NCBI GenBank assembly: GCA_029582165.1
Contig: CM055870.1
Location: forward strand, 47,882,513 to 47,946,512
Direction: 5' to 3'
Source of the DNA: Portulaca oleracea
Taxonomy: Eukaryota; Streptophyta; Magnoliopsida; Caryophyllales; Portulacaceae
Length of the DNA stretch: 64,000 bases
Position 1 is the stretch's first letter. Every line of letters begins with the position of its first letter. The notes below the pieces were generated by a model. It was given only the letters and a program-made list of their open reading frames with translations, was not told the DNA's origin and searched no databases. Below, in pieces: positions 1-11,875 of this stretch. Made by a program: the position numbers and the translations under genes.

Positions 1-702
1 GAGTATAGACCATCCACAAAATCTACTGCATCAAAAGAGGAAGAGCTAAACATCCCATTTAACTGTACAATTCGAAGGCAATATTTTTTTTATAGGAAAA
101 AGAAATATGTTAATAATAGGATAAAAGAAGTGATGCTCAACTAGCACCATACAAAGTTATATACATCCAAAAAACAAACTATCTACAAAATTATGTTACA
201 ACTTGAAGGCAATATTAATGACTATTTTGCCATATTTGCACTTAAACTATTTCCAAAATTGGTTACTTAAAGTAGGGGTAATCTTGTCAATACCTCCAAC
301 AATTGCCCTTTTCTAAGCTCTCCAAACCTTAAAATATGAATTACTAAGGAATTGGGGGGGAGTACTTCAGACCCAACAAACAAACAATAAATAATGATTC
401 TTAATTAATTATGATTATCCCTCTCCTTTGAACACAAAGAGTTTCAGATTTTAAACATGCTTATTGTGTTTGCCACTTTTCTAATGCTTGTCGACACTCG
501 ACAGCATCTCTAAGTTACTCAATAGCAGCCAACAAAAGAAGATTCAACGGACTGAGCCTAGCAGTTTCAGGAAGAAAAAAAAAAGAAAAAGAAAAGAAAA
601 GAAAGATTCACAAAAACCATGTAAAGATGTGCAACTTATTTTGTACTCTTCCAGAAGACCAAGCGTAAAGGAATAATTACATTTGATAACATAAGAACTT
701 AC
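1..702 (-). other. Intron at left edge, inside the PIP5K gene
   Basis: This is the intron downstream (minus strand) of the last PIP5K exon in the window, whose donor reads AA|GTAAG at 703/702. I searched the minus strand for the next conserved block of the kinase (the MDYSLL region) and did not find it, so the intron continues beyond the left edge. A purine-rich stretch at 575-605 is low complexity. Confidence 0.7.
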
Positions 703-3700
703 TTTAACAAAGCATCACGCAATGATCTGTCCATATAAAACTCATAATTCAGATCAAGATCTTTTAGTGTCGTGTTCTCAGTAATCTTCTCTTTGCTTGT
801 GAATCTTCCATAAGATGAACCCTTCAAATCATAACGTCGATGGATTCGTAGCTCAGTAAAGAACATATTTCCCATGACCACAAAACGCACCTGTCAAGAC
901 AGAGAATTAAAAAACTAACAAGTGAATCAAATGGAAAATCATGCTAGGAAAAAAAATAGCTTGACCTTTCACAGAAGCAAATGCATTCTGTAAAAACCTC
1001 CAACAACCCCCCCCCCCCCCAAAAAAAAAAAAAGAGAACCGCACTGCCTACATTCATGGAGTTCGGGAAAGAGGGCATGGAAGCATGTATATGTATAACC
1101 ACACACTCAAACAATTTTCACACAAGAACGTAGAAGACTTATAAATCTGTTCCATACATTCAACAAATTTCACACAATAAACTTCTAAGCACATGTCCTT
1201 GATTTGTAAGACAACAGGACTTTAAGAGCCTCTGCATGGTCTAGCAAGTACTACCTACTTCCCATTTAAATTGTCAATTAAATATTTTCGGGCATTACCA
1301 GTAAAATAATAACTGTTGAAAAAATTGGTTTTCAAAGGCCAATATGCTCTCTTGTTGAAGTAAATGAACACACACACACACACACACAGAGACAAGAATT
1401 AATATGTGAAAGTTCAGTACACTAGCTATTAATATGTTAATGAGATTGCAGGGAGCATGCGATAATTGAAAATGGGATGAGTGAGTACCTTTCTTCCACA
1501 CTTCAACTTTATGCGATGAAGCCCAAAAAATTTTGTAATTAGAGTATTTTCATGCAATTGCACATGATTGTGATAGCTGGGAAGCATTCTGAGGAGAACC
1601 TGCAAAAGATGTTACACGATCAGCAGGAAACATTAAATTGCTAAATGGCAATAATTGACAAAATGAAACGCCAACCTTCAATTCAGATCTACGTAAAGTT
1701 TTAATCACAAATCTATCATCATGAGACAGATAAAAAAGGCTGCCACTTTTCCCTGGAGAGCTTATCTCTCTAAGACCATCGTCACCGCATATGGACATCA
1801 TGTAATCTGCTGCATCCAGCTTAAACAATTCTCTTAAATTCCTGGAATCATAATTATGCATTAGACGGTGGAGAATTAAAGAACAGTACAAGAATCCCAA
1901 AAGGCCATTATAAGAAGAGAAAAGTTCAAGCTTTACAAGGGCATACGAGGAGAAAAAGTTAGTTTGAATGAACACCCAATTTAGCTGAATTCTGTTAATA
2001 CAACACCCTGAAACAATTGGTAATGCAACCTACACTTTAGCTAAACCCCAATACCCAAAAAAAGGACCCAAAGATATGTTGCAGTATTCAACATTCAGCA
2101 GAATCGGCTTTGTAGCAAGGTAAAGATCTGTCTAGATTCTAGAAGAGTAGCAGACTGAATCGAAATCTGTTTCCCCATTTCAGATTCACACCATATTCAG
2201 ATACAATCTGGAGTGTTCTGGCCTCTGGGTTTGTAAATACCCAACATCATATGATTGACAATCAAGATACTCAAACAAACCAAAAACGATCAATCCAATG
2301 ATCAAAACCTGGGAGTCTCTACATCTGAGATGAATGGAGAACAATTCCCAATCAAGAACAATAGATGATATTCAGAAAACAAAAACTCATCACAACTCAT
2401 ACACTATAAATACAAGGTGACCAAGTGTAGAGATAAAGTGAGAGACTCAAATTCACCACTCTAATACAGAAAGAATTCGAGATTAAGACATGGGTCTCAG
2501 TACAATTTTGCTTTTTTTTTTTTTTTGGGGGGGGGGGGGGGTGGAATGGTAAGGGTCTCCAAATACCCCCTTTTGTCTAGATAATTCGCTTAAGGGGTGG
2601 CTAGTTTTAACAGGAAAATTCTTAATTTGGTTAGTTACAAATTAAACTAAATAAAAGACAGCTTGCATAAGGAGTACCAAGTTACAAATTAAACTATCTA
2701 TCATAGCAGTGACACTAGAGTAAATATTTTCGAACTTTGGGGGCAGGACACAAATTACATTATAAACCCTCATGTAAACTATCCTCTACACCCCCTCACT
2801 TTTTGATGAACATTAGGGTAGTTTTTCCATTTTTTAATGAGCAAGAGGCATTCAAGTACCCTAGGTTGCATCGATGTAACTGGTGTAGCGACAATAAAAC
2901 ATACTGCGTTTGGGTTTAAGCTTATGAACAGCTCTGAATCTGAAGAAGAGGTGTTCACTTTGTTGCCTTGTTTCTAATGTATGCTACCTATCTTTACCCT
3001 TCAGTTATTAGGGGTTCATATTGTCAAAAGTTAACTCGACACTTCAATAAGCACTGCTTTCAAATTATTTCTGGTACCACATTGAACTAATGGAGATGGG
3101 TTTTGTAGTTGCCCCCTTTTATAAACCAGTGACACACCCTTGGTGTCTTTGCAATATACCTTTTGATTACTTATCAACAAAGCCAATGGAGAAGGTCCTG
3201 ATTCTCTTCATTTTTATAACGGGGAGGTGGGGGGAGACCAAAATAATTGAAACCAACTAAAAAAGAGAGCCCGTGAAGCCTAAAACAGAATGTAAAGCTA
3301 TTTTTGTTACATTTTTAATAATACGACAGACATAATGTTTGATCAGAAAGCAAGCCAATTTTGCCAATTGCCTCAGCAAACAAACAAAAGCAAGATCGCA
3401 AAAGCATGTGGCACCCACACAACTGACCATAGTCCTACTATGAAACAACTCTTTTTGCACCAGTCGAATGAGAGGCACAACACGCACAAGCTTGATAAAT
3501 TAATACACAATCAAAACCTCTTTGAAGCAGATTACAAACCTGAATACCATTGGGCAATAGTCCTTCCAGTAGAAATCCAGTGAATGATGTGGAGGGGTAA
3601 ACTGAGAACCTTTTCTTGGAAAGAACATTTTAATTCTGGCTCGTTTACCAAAATCAGTGCTTCTAACTTCACGAGCTGGTACCGGCGTTATCTTGCCAAC

Positions 3701-4753
3701 AGAGTACCTGGTAATTCAAAATGGAAGAGAGAGAATACCTAAGCTTTCAAGCCAAAGAGCACGCAAAACGCCAAAGTAAGCCTAGAATACGTAACCTGCT
3801 AACAGACAAACATAGGGCTAGTTCCAAAAAATTACTCGGAGGTACTCCAATATTTGGGGAAACTATTTTTCGGTACCCCAACTTTTCAAAACTCATTTTG
3901 AGGTACCCTTACTTTTTGGGTTAGTAATTATTTGGTGCTTTCCGGTCATCAATTTTATTAAGTGACCGAAATACCCATATTCTTCTTCTTTAAGGCTATT
4001 TCTTAAAAAATGGAAGAACAAGGGTATTTCGGTCACTTAACCAAATTGATGACCGAAAAAGAACCTAATAATTTCTAACCCAAAAAGTAAGGGTACCCCA
4101 AAATGAGTTTTGAAAAGTTGGGGTACCTGAAAAACATTTTACCAAAAGTTAGGGTACCTCCGAGTAGTTTTTTGGGCTAGTGCACAAGATTAAAATGCCC
4201 CATTATTTAACCAACATGGTCTTCTAACCACGAAAGGTATACAACATGCTTTTGATCCCAAGAAATATATTATTAACCTTTTTGGGTTACACCACCTAAA
4301 GATTTAGATTGGCACAATTTGTCATAGTACCCTTGTTGAAAGGCTGAACATTTCGCTCCTTCCCATTCTCAGCACTGTTAAGATAAATAGATGATCTAGA
4401 AGTTCTTACAGAACTGACCGAGCATGGCTGTAATTCATGTTATTCATTCAATGTTAATGATGCCCATGTAACACACCATACAAATATAACATAAAAGGTA
4501 GCAACCTTTCATCATGTTCTCTTCTTTTGACCTAAATCTCATCAAACTTCACACATCTAGGAAAATAATTTCAAACTTTTCATTTTGTTCTCTACTTCAA
4601 CCTCCTCCGGAGGTAAACCCTTAAGAACCTTCCTGACCAGCTGGACATTTCCTCCTCACCATTTTCAGAGCTGCAATGCTAAGATGAATAGATTGTCTAG
4701 AAGTCCTTACGAAACCAACCAGAGTGGCCATATAAACGTCCACACACACACAC

Positions 4754-4785
<32 letters not shown>

Positions 4786-6395
4786 TATACTTTTCTAATA
4801 GTATATTTTACAATGAGTCTAACGATATTAGTTGTATATGAGGAATCATTGTACATATGAAAAAAATGAACAATCAAAGTTGTTGACATGAAAACCGGGG
4901 CAATGGGGGGGGGGGGGGGGACCTTGAGCATTGTGCTGATTGCTGAAGATTCTTTGGATTTCAACTTAAATATGTCCATAATTTAACTCAACTCAATCCC
5001 AACTGCATATAGTAGCGCATATCTCACTAGCCTTTTCCAGCAAAAATGGCAAAATGCGATGAACTTCACAATTTTGATGACACTTCATGACTTTAAACTT
5101 GATAGCAATCAATGAAATGAGCTAGTAATACTAATTACAAAATTGAATTGTCTAGTAATAACCTACTTTGCGTTACCTGATACCAAGCTGGAGGTTAAGC
5201 ATAAAATAGTGGCTCTGGTTTTCATTGGTAATTTTGATGCAAGAATTTCGTTTGACTTCTTTCACCGAGAATTTATTGCCAGCTTTGGCTTTGTGTGATT
5301 TTTTGGCTTTTTTCATCACACGTTCTCTAATCAAAACACCTTGCATATATTCTCTTTCAAACACTAAATCATTTTCCTCCAATTTGTCAGGTTGATCATC
5401 ATCAGACCTAAGAAATGATTTAGACGAGACGTCCTGCCGAGATAGCTCTTGTGCAATGTCACCAAGCACCCAGTCCTTATCAATAGGAATCCTGGACGAA
5501 ACCTCACTTGCACTTCTTCTTAGGTTTCCACTAGAAACATGTTCCGAGACACTACGTTTAATTCTTGGTCCCCCAGTTCTGCGACTTTCCAAACTCACGG
5601 ATGAACTATTAGAAAGGTCACCACTTATGTAACCATCATAACCTGCCGTTCTGCACCACTTTTTAAGAGACATATGTTTCGTTCCAGGAGGATAGAATGT
5701 TCCTCTTCCATCTTTTAAGCCCCTACTCCAAGTCCCACAATAAGCACCCCCATCAGCAAATCGGTACAACCCAGATCCATCTCGCATCCCATCGGACCAA
5801 AATCCATAGAAAATATCACCATTTGCCCATTTCATAAGCCCCTTGCCACACATCTTCCCAGCATTCCAGCTACCTATATATACATTTCCCGAAACCCAGA
5901 TGTATTTCCCACTTCCTTGACGAAGCCCTTCTTTCCATGAACCTTCGTACAAATCAGAATTAGAATACTTTTTTCTTCCAAATCCATGCTTTGTATTCAT
6001 CCGCCAAGCCCCATCATAGGTAGATCCATCAGAAGCGGTAAAGGTACCATGACCGTGAAGGTAACCTCCAGAGAAGTCGCCGTCATATTTGCATCCAGAA
6101 GTCCAATTTATGCGTCCTTTTCCAGTCATCTTTCCTCCCTCCCAATCACCCTCATAAACTGTCCCATCTGACCATGTATATTTTCCCTTGCCATGAGGAA
6201 GTGCACCAGAAAAATCACCACAATAGGCATCACCATTGGGAAATACCTTCTCCAAAGGTCTGTCCAAAACAGACAACAAAAAATCAACATATATCCATCA
6301 TTATACCAAACCATAGTGAAGAGAAAGATATATAATGCAGCATGAAACGGGTACTACTAAGAGCGGAGAATATATTACCTTTCAGTGTTCTCCAT
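703..6395 (-). CDS. PIP5K: Phosphatidylinositol-4-phosphate 5-kinase, MORN-repeat type (5' part; 3' end outside the window)
   Basis: The enzyme phosphorylates PI4P to PI(4,5)P2 at the plasma membrane. Coding exons (minus): 6379-6395, 5177-6259, 3540-3707, 1676-1841, 1489-1599 and 703-890. All have AG/GT borders and matching phases, giving 577 complete codons. Translation starts at ATG 6395-6393 (MENTER...). Eight MORN repeats follow at about residues 8-195 (pattern YEGDW..G...GKG), then a Ser/Arg-rich linker and the start of the kinase core. Seen in the core are [21 protein letters not shown] (with the ATP-binding Lys), [20 protein letters not shown] and DLKGSSYGR. The catalytic-loop MDYSLL block and activation loop lie beyond the left edge. 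Only six residues precede the first MORN repeat, which is short for plant type-B enzymes. Family identity is certain; the exact paralogue is not. Confidence 0.96.
1007..1033. repeat. C14-A13 homopolymer junction in PIP5K intron
   Basis: Fourteen C followed directly by thirteen A. Comparable tracts in this gene are T15-G15 at 2512-2541, G16 at 4905-4920 and C13 at 6542-6554. All are intronic or in the leader. Exact lengths could be sequencing or assembly artefacts. Confidence 0.8.
1369..1388. repeat. (CA)10 microsatellite
   Basis: Simple dinucleotide repeat in the intron between the exons at 1489-1599 and 703-890. Confidence 0.9.
3815..4180. mobile_element. Fold-back MITE in PIP5K intron
   Basis: Almost the whole 366 bp is one long imperfect inverted repeat. 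The left arm starts near CTAGTTCCAAAAAATTACTC and the right arm, reverse-complemented, starts near CTAGCCCAAAAAACTACTC. The arms stay alignable for about 150 bp, sharing GGTACCCC blocks and GGTCATCAATTT, and meet around 3990-4000. No clear target duplication is visible, so the superfamily is not assigned. Confidence 0.8.
4741..4783. repeat. Self-complementary (CA)n(TA)n(TG)n microsatellite
   Basis: CACACA, then TATATA, then TGTGTG: the tract is its own inverted repeat and could extrude as a hairpin. It lies in the 1.5-kb PIP5K intron between 3708 and 5176. Confidence 0.9.
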
Positions 6396-7470
6396 TAGCA
6401 GCTTCTGCCGTCAACTTAACAAATTTTATCAGCACTCGTGTGCTTCATCTGTACATTAGAACACAAAATCAGGCTAATGACGGTTTGGGCATGCAACTAG
6501 ACCCTTCAATTCGGTCGGGTCGGGTCGGGTCAGGTTCGGTACCCCCCCCCCCCCTCCTACACACACATATTTCGGGTTTGCTATATTTTAGGTTTGCAAA
6601 ACCGGGTCAGTTTCAGGTCATGTCAGTTTTTGCCAGACCTACATGTAACAGAACCCAAACTTCTGAACCAAGAATTCAAATCTATACAAGTAATAACCAG
6701 TAACCAATAAAAATCAATACAAAACTGTCACCTTCCCCTTCTTACCCAGAAGAAATTGGCACAAAATTCCCAGGATCAAATGGTATCCTACAAGAATCAC
6801 CAACAAAAGAGTAAATATCCAAAACAAGAAAAATCCAAACTCCATACTCTTTCCATGAATCATACAATTTCATTCAATCAAACTTGTGATTACCAAGCAC
6901 TGCTACTAAAGACTAAAGACTGCAACTTCAGATGAAACAATCAATACTTCAATACTATACTACCCAGATTAGTTACTACTTCAATTAATACTTTTAAACA
7001 CAATACTAAGCCAGTAAAGACTGAAGACCCGCCAATTTAAAACTTGTACTAACATAAAACCCCCCAAAAGCTGAATTTAAGATTAAAAAGGAACAAAAGA
7101 TTATCCGTACGAATACTGGACTGAAAAGGACCTCGACCCACAAAAATAAACGATCTAGGCAGTGAAAAGAACGACCGAAATTGATCAGAAAAGGATCAAA
7201 ATCGACCAGAAAAATAAACGATCTGGGCAGTAGAGAAAACTTCAAGCAAACCCTAGAATCCCAAATTAACAAAAACCCAACAAAATTGTATCGTCGACAT
7301 TTCCGAGCTACCAAAAAGAGACAGATGGTACCTTGAATTGGGTCGCCGGCGTCGAATCTCCGGCCAACAATGTCACCGGTGATCGGACTCAAGGGACAGA
7401 GGGAATCAGTAGAGGGAGGAGAAAGGAGAGATTCGAAAGAAGAACCCTAGCAAGTGGAGACTGAAGCATC
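6379..7470 (-). other. Probable spliced 5' leader of the PIP5K gene
   Basis: Upstream of the start codon, splice-like signals suggest leader exons: 6379-6404 (acceptor CGGCAG, donor AAAG|GTAATA, containing the ATG), 6746-6787 (acceptor TTGTAG, donor CTGG|GTAAGA) and a first exon ending at 7332 (donor TTCAAG|GTACC). The first exon has the CT-rich, CTAGGGTTC-containing look of a plant 5' UTR to about 7470. This is inference from splice consensus only. The intron at 6480-6620 contains a CGGGT-rich low-complexity patch and a C13 run. Confidence 0.5.
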
Positions 7471-8738
7471 TTATTCCTATCAAAAAAAAGGAAAAAAAGT
7501 TGAGTTGAAGTGGAGATGCGAACAATTTGTGAGTTGTTGAGACCCCAATAATGGAGTTCCTAGCCCAGAATACCACTAAAAGTTGTCTATATCACACTCA
7601 TTCTACCACTATTGAGTTGTTTACCATCCATTTGTACCACCCAAATTACAGATTTATTAATTGATTTCTCCTCTTTTTTTCTTAATTTGTATTTTATTTA
7701 CTTTCCCACCGTTTGATCCAAACTCCTCAACCTTTTCATTCATCATCCCTGTTTTTTGGGGGTTCTTTTTAGAGCAATTCCATTCATCATCGTTGGTTGC
7801 GTGCTATTTTATTATTCTCACGTGTTCATTTTCCTTCAATGTTTGTTTATTTATTTTGTAGTTTCATTTCCTCCTTTCCTTGATTTTAAGACACATTCAT
7901 GGTATTATTGATTGCACATGAAATGTGATGGGAATTTTGGGTTTTTGTTTCAATTCTTTTAGTATGGGTAGTTGGTTACACATGAAATGTGATGGAAATC
8001 TTGAGTCTTTATTCCAACTTTTTTTAGTAGGTGTAATTGGTTACACGTGAAATGTGATAGGAATCTTATGGTTCATAGTATGGTCAAAGCTACAATTTTG
8101 ATTGGGGGAAAATCGACTCACAGCATGATCAAGGTTACTTCATTCGGGGGAAACAAGTTCGGTTAAGGAGTTTGTCTTATCCAGATTTCGTTATATGTAT
8201 TGATGGACAAATTATCTATACTAACATGTACCCGAGTGTTGCCCCCGAATTAAAAAATAAATACCTGAACGTTCATATATAAATATCATGCGCCTTCAAT
8301 TAAAAAATATATGAGCATTGTTTGGTATGAATATAATTATCCGTCAAGATAAAATTTGAAAGATTCAACTAAAAAGAAACAATTGTTTGATCAAATGAAA
8401 CAAAACTACAATAAAAACATAAGTTCAATAATATTTAAGATATACACGAATAAAAAGAATAGTTGTTAAGATAAAAAGAGATAGTGTAAATGAGAGGCAA
8501 AATGAGTTGAAGAGTGAGGACGATTCTTCGATTACTTATTACCTAAAATTGGCATTATGGCGCTAAATCACACAGCACGATAGAAACCCCTCATTTGACC
8601 TGACCTTCACTCTCACTTTCCACTATCAATATGAACTCATTTCACCATCTTTTTCATACTACGAGTTGATTTAGGAGTATTGACACTAAGTGAACTCAAT
8701 TCTCTTCATCTTCTCCCTCTTACTCTTGCATCTATGCC
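7471..8738. other. Intergenic, upstream of PIP5K
   Basis: No credible gene. The AT-rich sequence contains the putative PIP5K promoter side (7471-7650) and a short tandem repeat at 7915-8075. Open frames here are short and show no recognisable domain. Confidence 0.6.
7915..8075. repeat. Tandem repeat, about 65-bp unit, about 2.5 copies
   Basis: The block CACATGAAATGTGATGG recurs at 7915, 7979 and (as CACGTGAAATGTGATAGG) 8044. Intervening sequence is conserved (TTTTAGTA..GTA.TTGGTTA). Confidence 0.8.
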
Positions 8739-8746
8739 ACTTTAAG

Positions 8747-9098
8747 TAGGGTTGTTCATCGGCCCCGGACTGGACCGAATGGACCGAGGACCAAATTAGA
8801 GGATTAAAATGGACCGAGGACTGGACCGAAAAAAGTTCGGTCCAGAACTGGACCGATCGAACTTTGTTCGGTCCAATCCTGGGTCCAGTCTGGACTGGAC
8901 TGGACTATGCATAAAGAAACCCTATAATTTTAGTAACTTCAGTCCTACAATTCGGGCCATGGACTGGACCGAGGACCGAACATCAAAATTTCCTGGACCG
9001 AGGACTGGACCGAACTTCCCTCGGTCCATTCGGTCCAGTCCTCGATTCAGTCTGGTCTAATCCCTTTTTTGGTCCGGACTGGACTACGAACAGCCCTA
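8747..9098. mobile_element. hAT-type MITE with 8-bp target site duplication
   Basis: A 352-bp non-coding element. Its terminal inverted repeats begin TAGGGTTGTTCAT and (right end, reverse-complemented) TAGGGCTGTTCGT. It is flanked by a perfect 8-bp duplication, ACTTTAAG, at 8739-8746 and 9099-9106. TA-rich TIR starts and 8-bp TSDs are hAT hallmarks. The interior is built from many direct and inverted copies of a GGACTGGACCGA-like word, so almost the whole element can fold back. Confidence 0.9.
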
Positions 9099-9106
9099 AC
9101 TTTAAG

Positions 9107-9662
9107 CGATTAAAAATTGAGGTTAGGATGCTCATTTTGTTTATTCGTGTTTCAATGTATAAAGATGTTCATGCCTATACAAACTGTCCATATACTTTGT
9201 TTCTTTTATTTTTCTAATTTTATTCCTTTTATTTGCATGTTCTAGATAATAAAATTCGGAAAAGAAATAATAAGTTTCTCTTTATACTTTTTCCTTTAGT
9301 TTAAATTGACCTAGTAGACTCCATTAGCGAATCTAAAATTTTTTACTTTCATTTTTGTAACCTTACCCCCGAATCTAAATCATATAGTTCACGATTTTGG
9401 AGTTTTGTGCTTCGCGTTTATTTATTCTCTTTAAAAATTAATTTACAGTTCCCTTTCTTCTTCCTTGTTTTTCGTTAATTTGAATTGTTAATCTCATGAC
9501 ATTATTTTAATTTTGAGACCTACAATTTGGAAATGAAACTCATTAGAAATATACTAAATAAGTGTACCCTTGCACAACCATGCCACACAGTATCCCAATG
9601 GCATGGGTACTACCTGTCCAAGGTAGTATTTGGACTGGCAGCATGCCACGTGGCAACGACTC
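9107..9662. other. Intergenic between MITE and copia element
   Basis: AT-rich DNA with nothing recognisable. The last bases before the left copia LTR are GACTC. Confidence 0.5.
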
Positions 9663-10074
9663 TGTAGAGTGGAATCGAATAATACCTTAAGTGCGGAAGC
9701 GAGATCGAATTGCCGAATCTTGTTCCACGAATAGCACGTCACAATTCACGATCAACTCCGGAATAATATCGATTACCAGTAACTACTAGGATAGAGTTAC
9801 TGGAATTAATCACACCCGAAACCCAAAACCTTGATGATGGTTTATCTAGAGAAAAAGAGAGAATTAGAATACTTGTTGTGTATTCTGTGTCGTAATATCT
9901 CCCACAGAGGGATCTATTTATACGTTAGCATATGGGGTTGTATTCCAATACAACTCAGATTAGGAGCCAGACTCCTTATCAAATTCTAACTCCTAATTTA
10001 TCTAGAAACCAAATTCTAGGTAAATTAGAATTACTGTAATTAACGAATAATTAAGTGGCCGCTAATTACCACCA
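9663..10074 (-). repeat. Copia 3' LTR (left)
   Basis: 412 bp, minus-strand orientation TG...CA. Near-identical in length and sequence to 18928-19339. Confidence 0.92.
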
Positions 10075-10086
10075 GCTCCCACTCGG
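10075..10086 (-). other. Polypurine tract of the copia element
   Basis: On the minus strand the bases before the 3' LTR read CCGAGTGGGAGC, immediately followed by TGGTGGTAATT, the LTR start. Confidence 0.65.
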
Positions 10087-11101
10087 CCACGTAGACTGAT
10101 CAGGAAAAATCTAATCTCGTAGTTCTCTTCTTGTTTCACACGGAAATCGGGTGTGCGATCGATAAGAACAAAGTAGTGTTATATCAAATCACCATCTGAC
10201 CAACATAACACTATCAAAAAGGAACGGACAACTCCCTCAACCATCCATAACATCACCACATGGCATACACTGTCCTTTTTATGCCAATTGATATATCATT
10301 GATTATATTTCTAATATAATTGCCCAGGCTGATACGGTGAATAAGGAATGGTTTTCCTTAGCTACTCATAGCATTATGTTTAAGTGAGACTGCTTTTCTA
10401 ATGTGTTCCGCTGAACTGTATACATCTATAGCTCTTGGAGTGCACATTAAAGTAGCAAACATCTCACTTAGATTTCATGCCATAGTACTAAGTCAAAAGG
10501 GGGATTGTATAATGTAGACAACAAAGTCATACTAGGATCACATAGTGACAAGGTAGGGAACTAATTGTCACTCCATTAGATCGACTTAAAGCACACACAG
10601 TATGAATTGTGTGTCATGGTATAACTCCCACTAAGGTAAGGTCGTCATTTTTCTTTGTACCATGCGGATTACAAATCTAGTTCTACATCAAACCAACTTG
10701 ATTGACCTAAGCGAGGTACGTAACAGCGCTTAGTTATTTTATATCCTGCCTGAGGCTTCAATATAAGGTTGTTTTATATTCGATTCAAGAGAATCTCATC
10801 TTAGACTTACTAAGGCGACTATCTAATATTATTATTTATATCACGCAAGTATAAAATGACCTACATTGCACACATAGTGTCAAGAAGGTTTAAGTCTCAT
10901 CCTAACCACTACTCAAGTGCTTAGGGTTGGTGACCTACGTGACTAGGTTACCAGAAGCCTAGTGGCTAACACATGTGCCTATTCGAGCAACCAAAGGAAA
11001 AACACAATAACATTCGAGTAATTAAGAAACATCAATCTTTATTATACTGAAAAGTTCACTGTGGAGAATTCGTCCAAACATAAATAAGATAGATCACACA
11101 T
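10087..11101 (-). other. Copia internal 3' untranslated region
   Basis: About 1 kb between the RNase H stop and the PPT. No open frame of note and no inserted element recognised. Confidence 0.6.
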
Positions 11102-11875
11102 CTAAACTCTTTGTAGACCTAGACTCATCATGTGAGTTTTGAACACATCTCTAGGAGTAGGTTTAGTAAGAGGGTCAGCAATCATCTTGTTTGTAGATAA
11201 ATATCTCACAACAACTTCCTTTTGCTTTATTGCGTCCCTCACAAAGTGGTAATGCCTCTTGATATGCTTAACTTTCCTGTGAAACTTAGGATCCTTAGCG
11301 TACTGAATCGCAACAGTATTGTCGCACCACATCTCCACATGATCATCAACTCTCGGAATGAGGTTGAGATCCAAGAGGAGGCTCCTAAGCCAAATTGCCT
11401 CCAGGATGGCAAGGCAACAAGAGACATACTCGGCTTCCATGGTCGATAAAGATATGCACTCTTGCTTCTTACTGCACCAAGATATCGTTCCTCCACCAAG
11501 AGTGAAAACATACCCTGAGGTAGACCTCGACTCATCAAGGTCACCACCCCAGTCTGCGTCCGAATACCCCCTCAACTTTAGGTCTCCACCTTGATAACAC
11601 AATACCAAGTCTGTGGTTCCACGAAGATAGCGCATTATTCTTTTGACGGCTTGCTAGTGAGCAGGCCCTGGGTTGTTTTGGTAACGACTCACCAAACCAA
11701 CTGCGAAGCAAATGTCAAGTCGCGTACACAACATGGCATACATTAAGCTTCCTATGGCACTAGAATAAGGGACTCTGCTCATTTTCTGCTTCTCATCATC
11801 TATCTTAGGACACTGTTCAAGACTCAAGGCAAGACCTTTTTCAACTGGAGTATCAGCGAGTTTGGAATGATTCAT
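11102..11875 (-). pseudogene. Copia RT C-terminus and RNase H remnant
   Basis: The minus-strand translation gives the copia RT tail (YSSAIGSLMYAM...TRLDICFAVG) and RNase H (YSDADWGGD, STMEAEYVS, CDNTVAI, HIKRHYHFVRD, DPLTKP), ending at 11102. An in-frame TAG near 11653 splits the block where relatives read through (...PAH-stop-QAVKRIMRYL). The catalytic acidic residues of RNase H (D in SDAD, E in MEAE, D in CDN) are still visible. Confidence 0.92.

Noticed and set aside
1..60. Possible further PIP5K exon at the left edge
   Set aside because: A TGATGCAG acceptor-like word is present, but the following sequence starts with TAG and does not match the conserved next block of the kinase.
6505..6620. 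hAT MITE like the one at 8747
   Set aside because: Only a CGGGT simple-repeat patch; no terminal inverted repeats or TSD.
7915..8075. CRISPR-like regular repeat
   Set aside because: Adjacent tandem units without unique spacers in a plant nuclear context.
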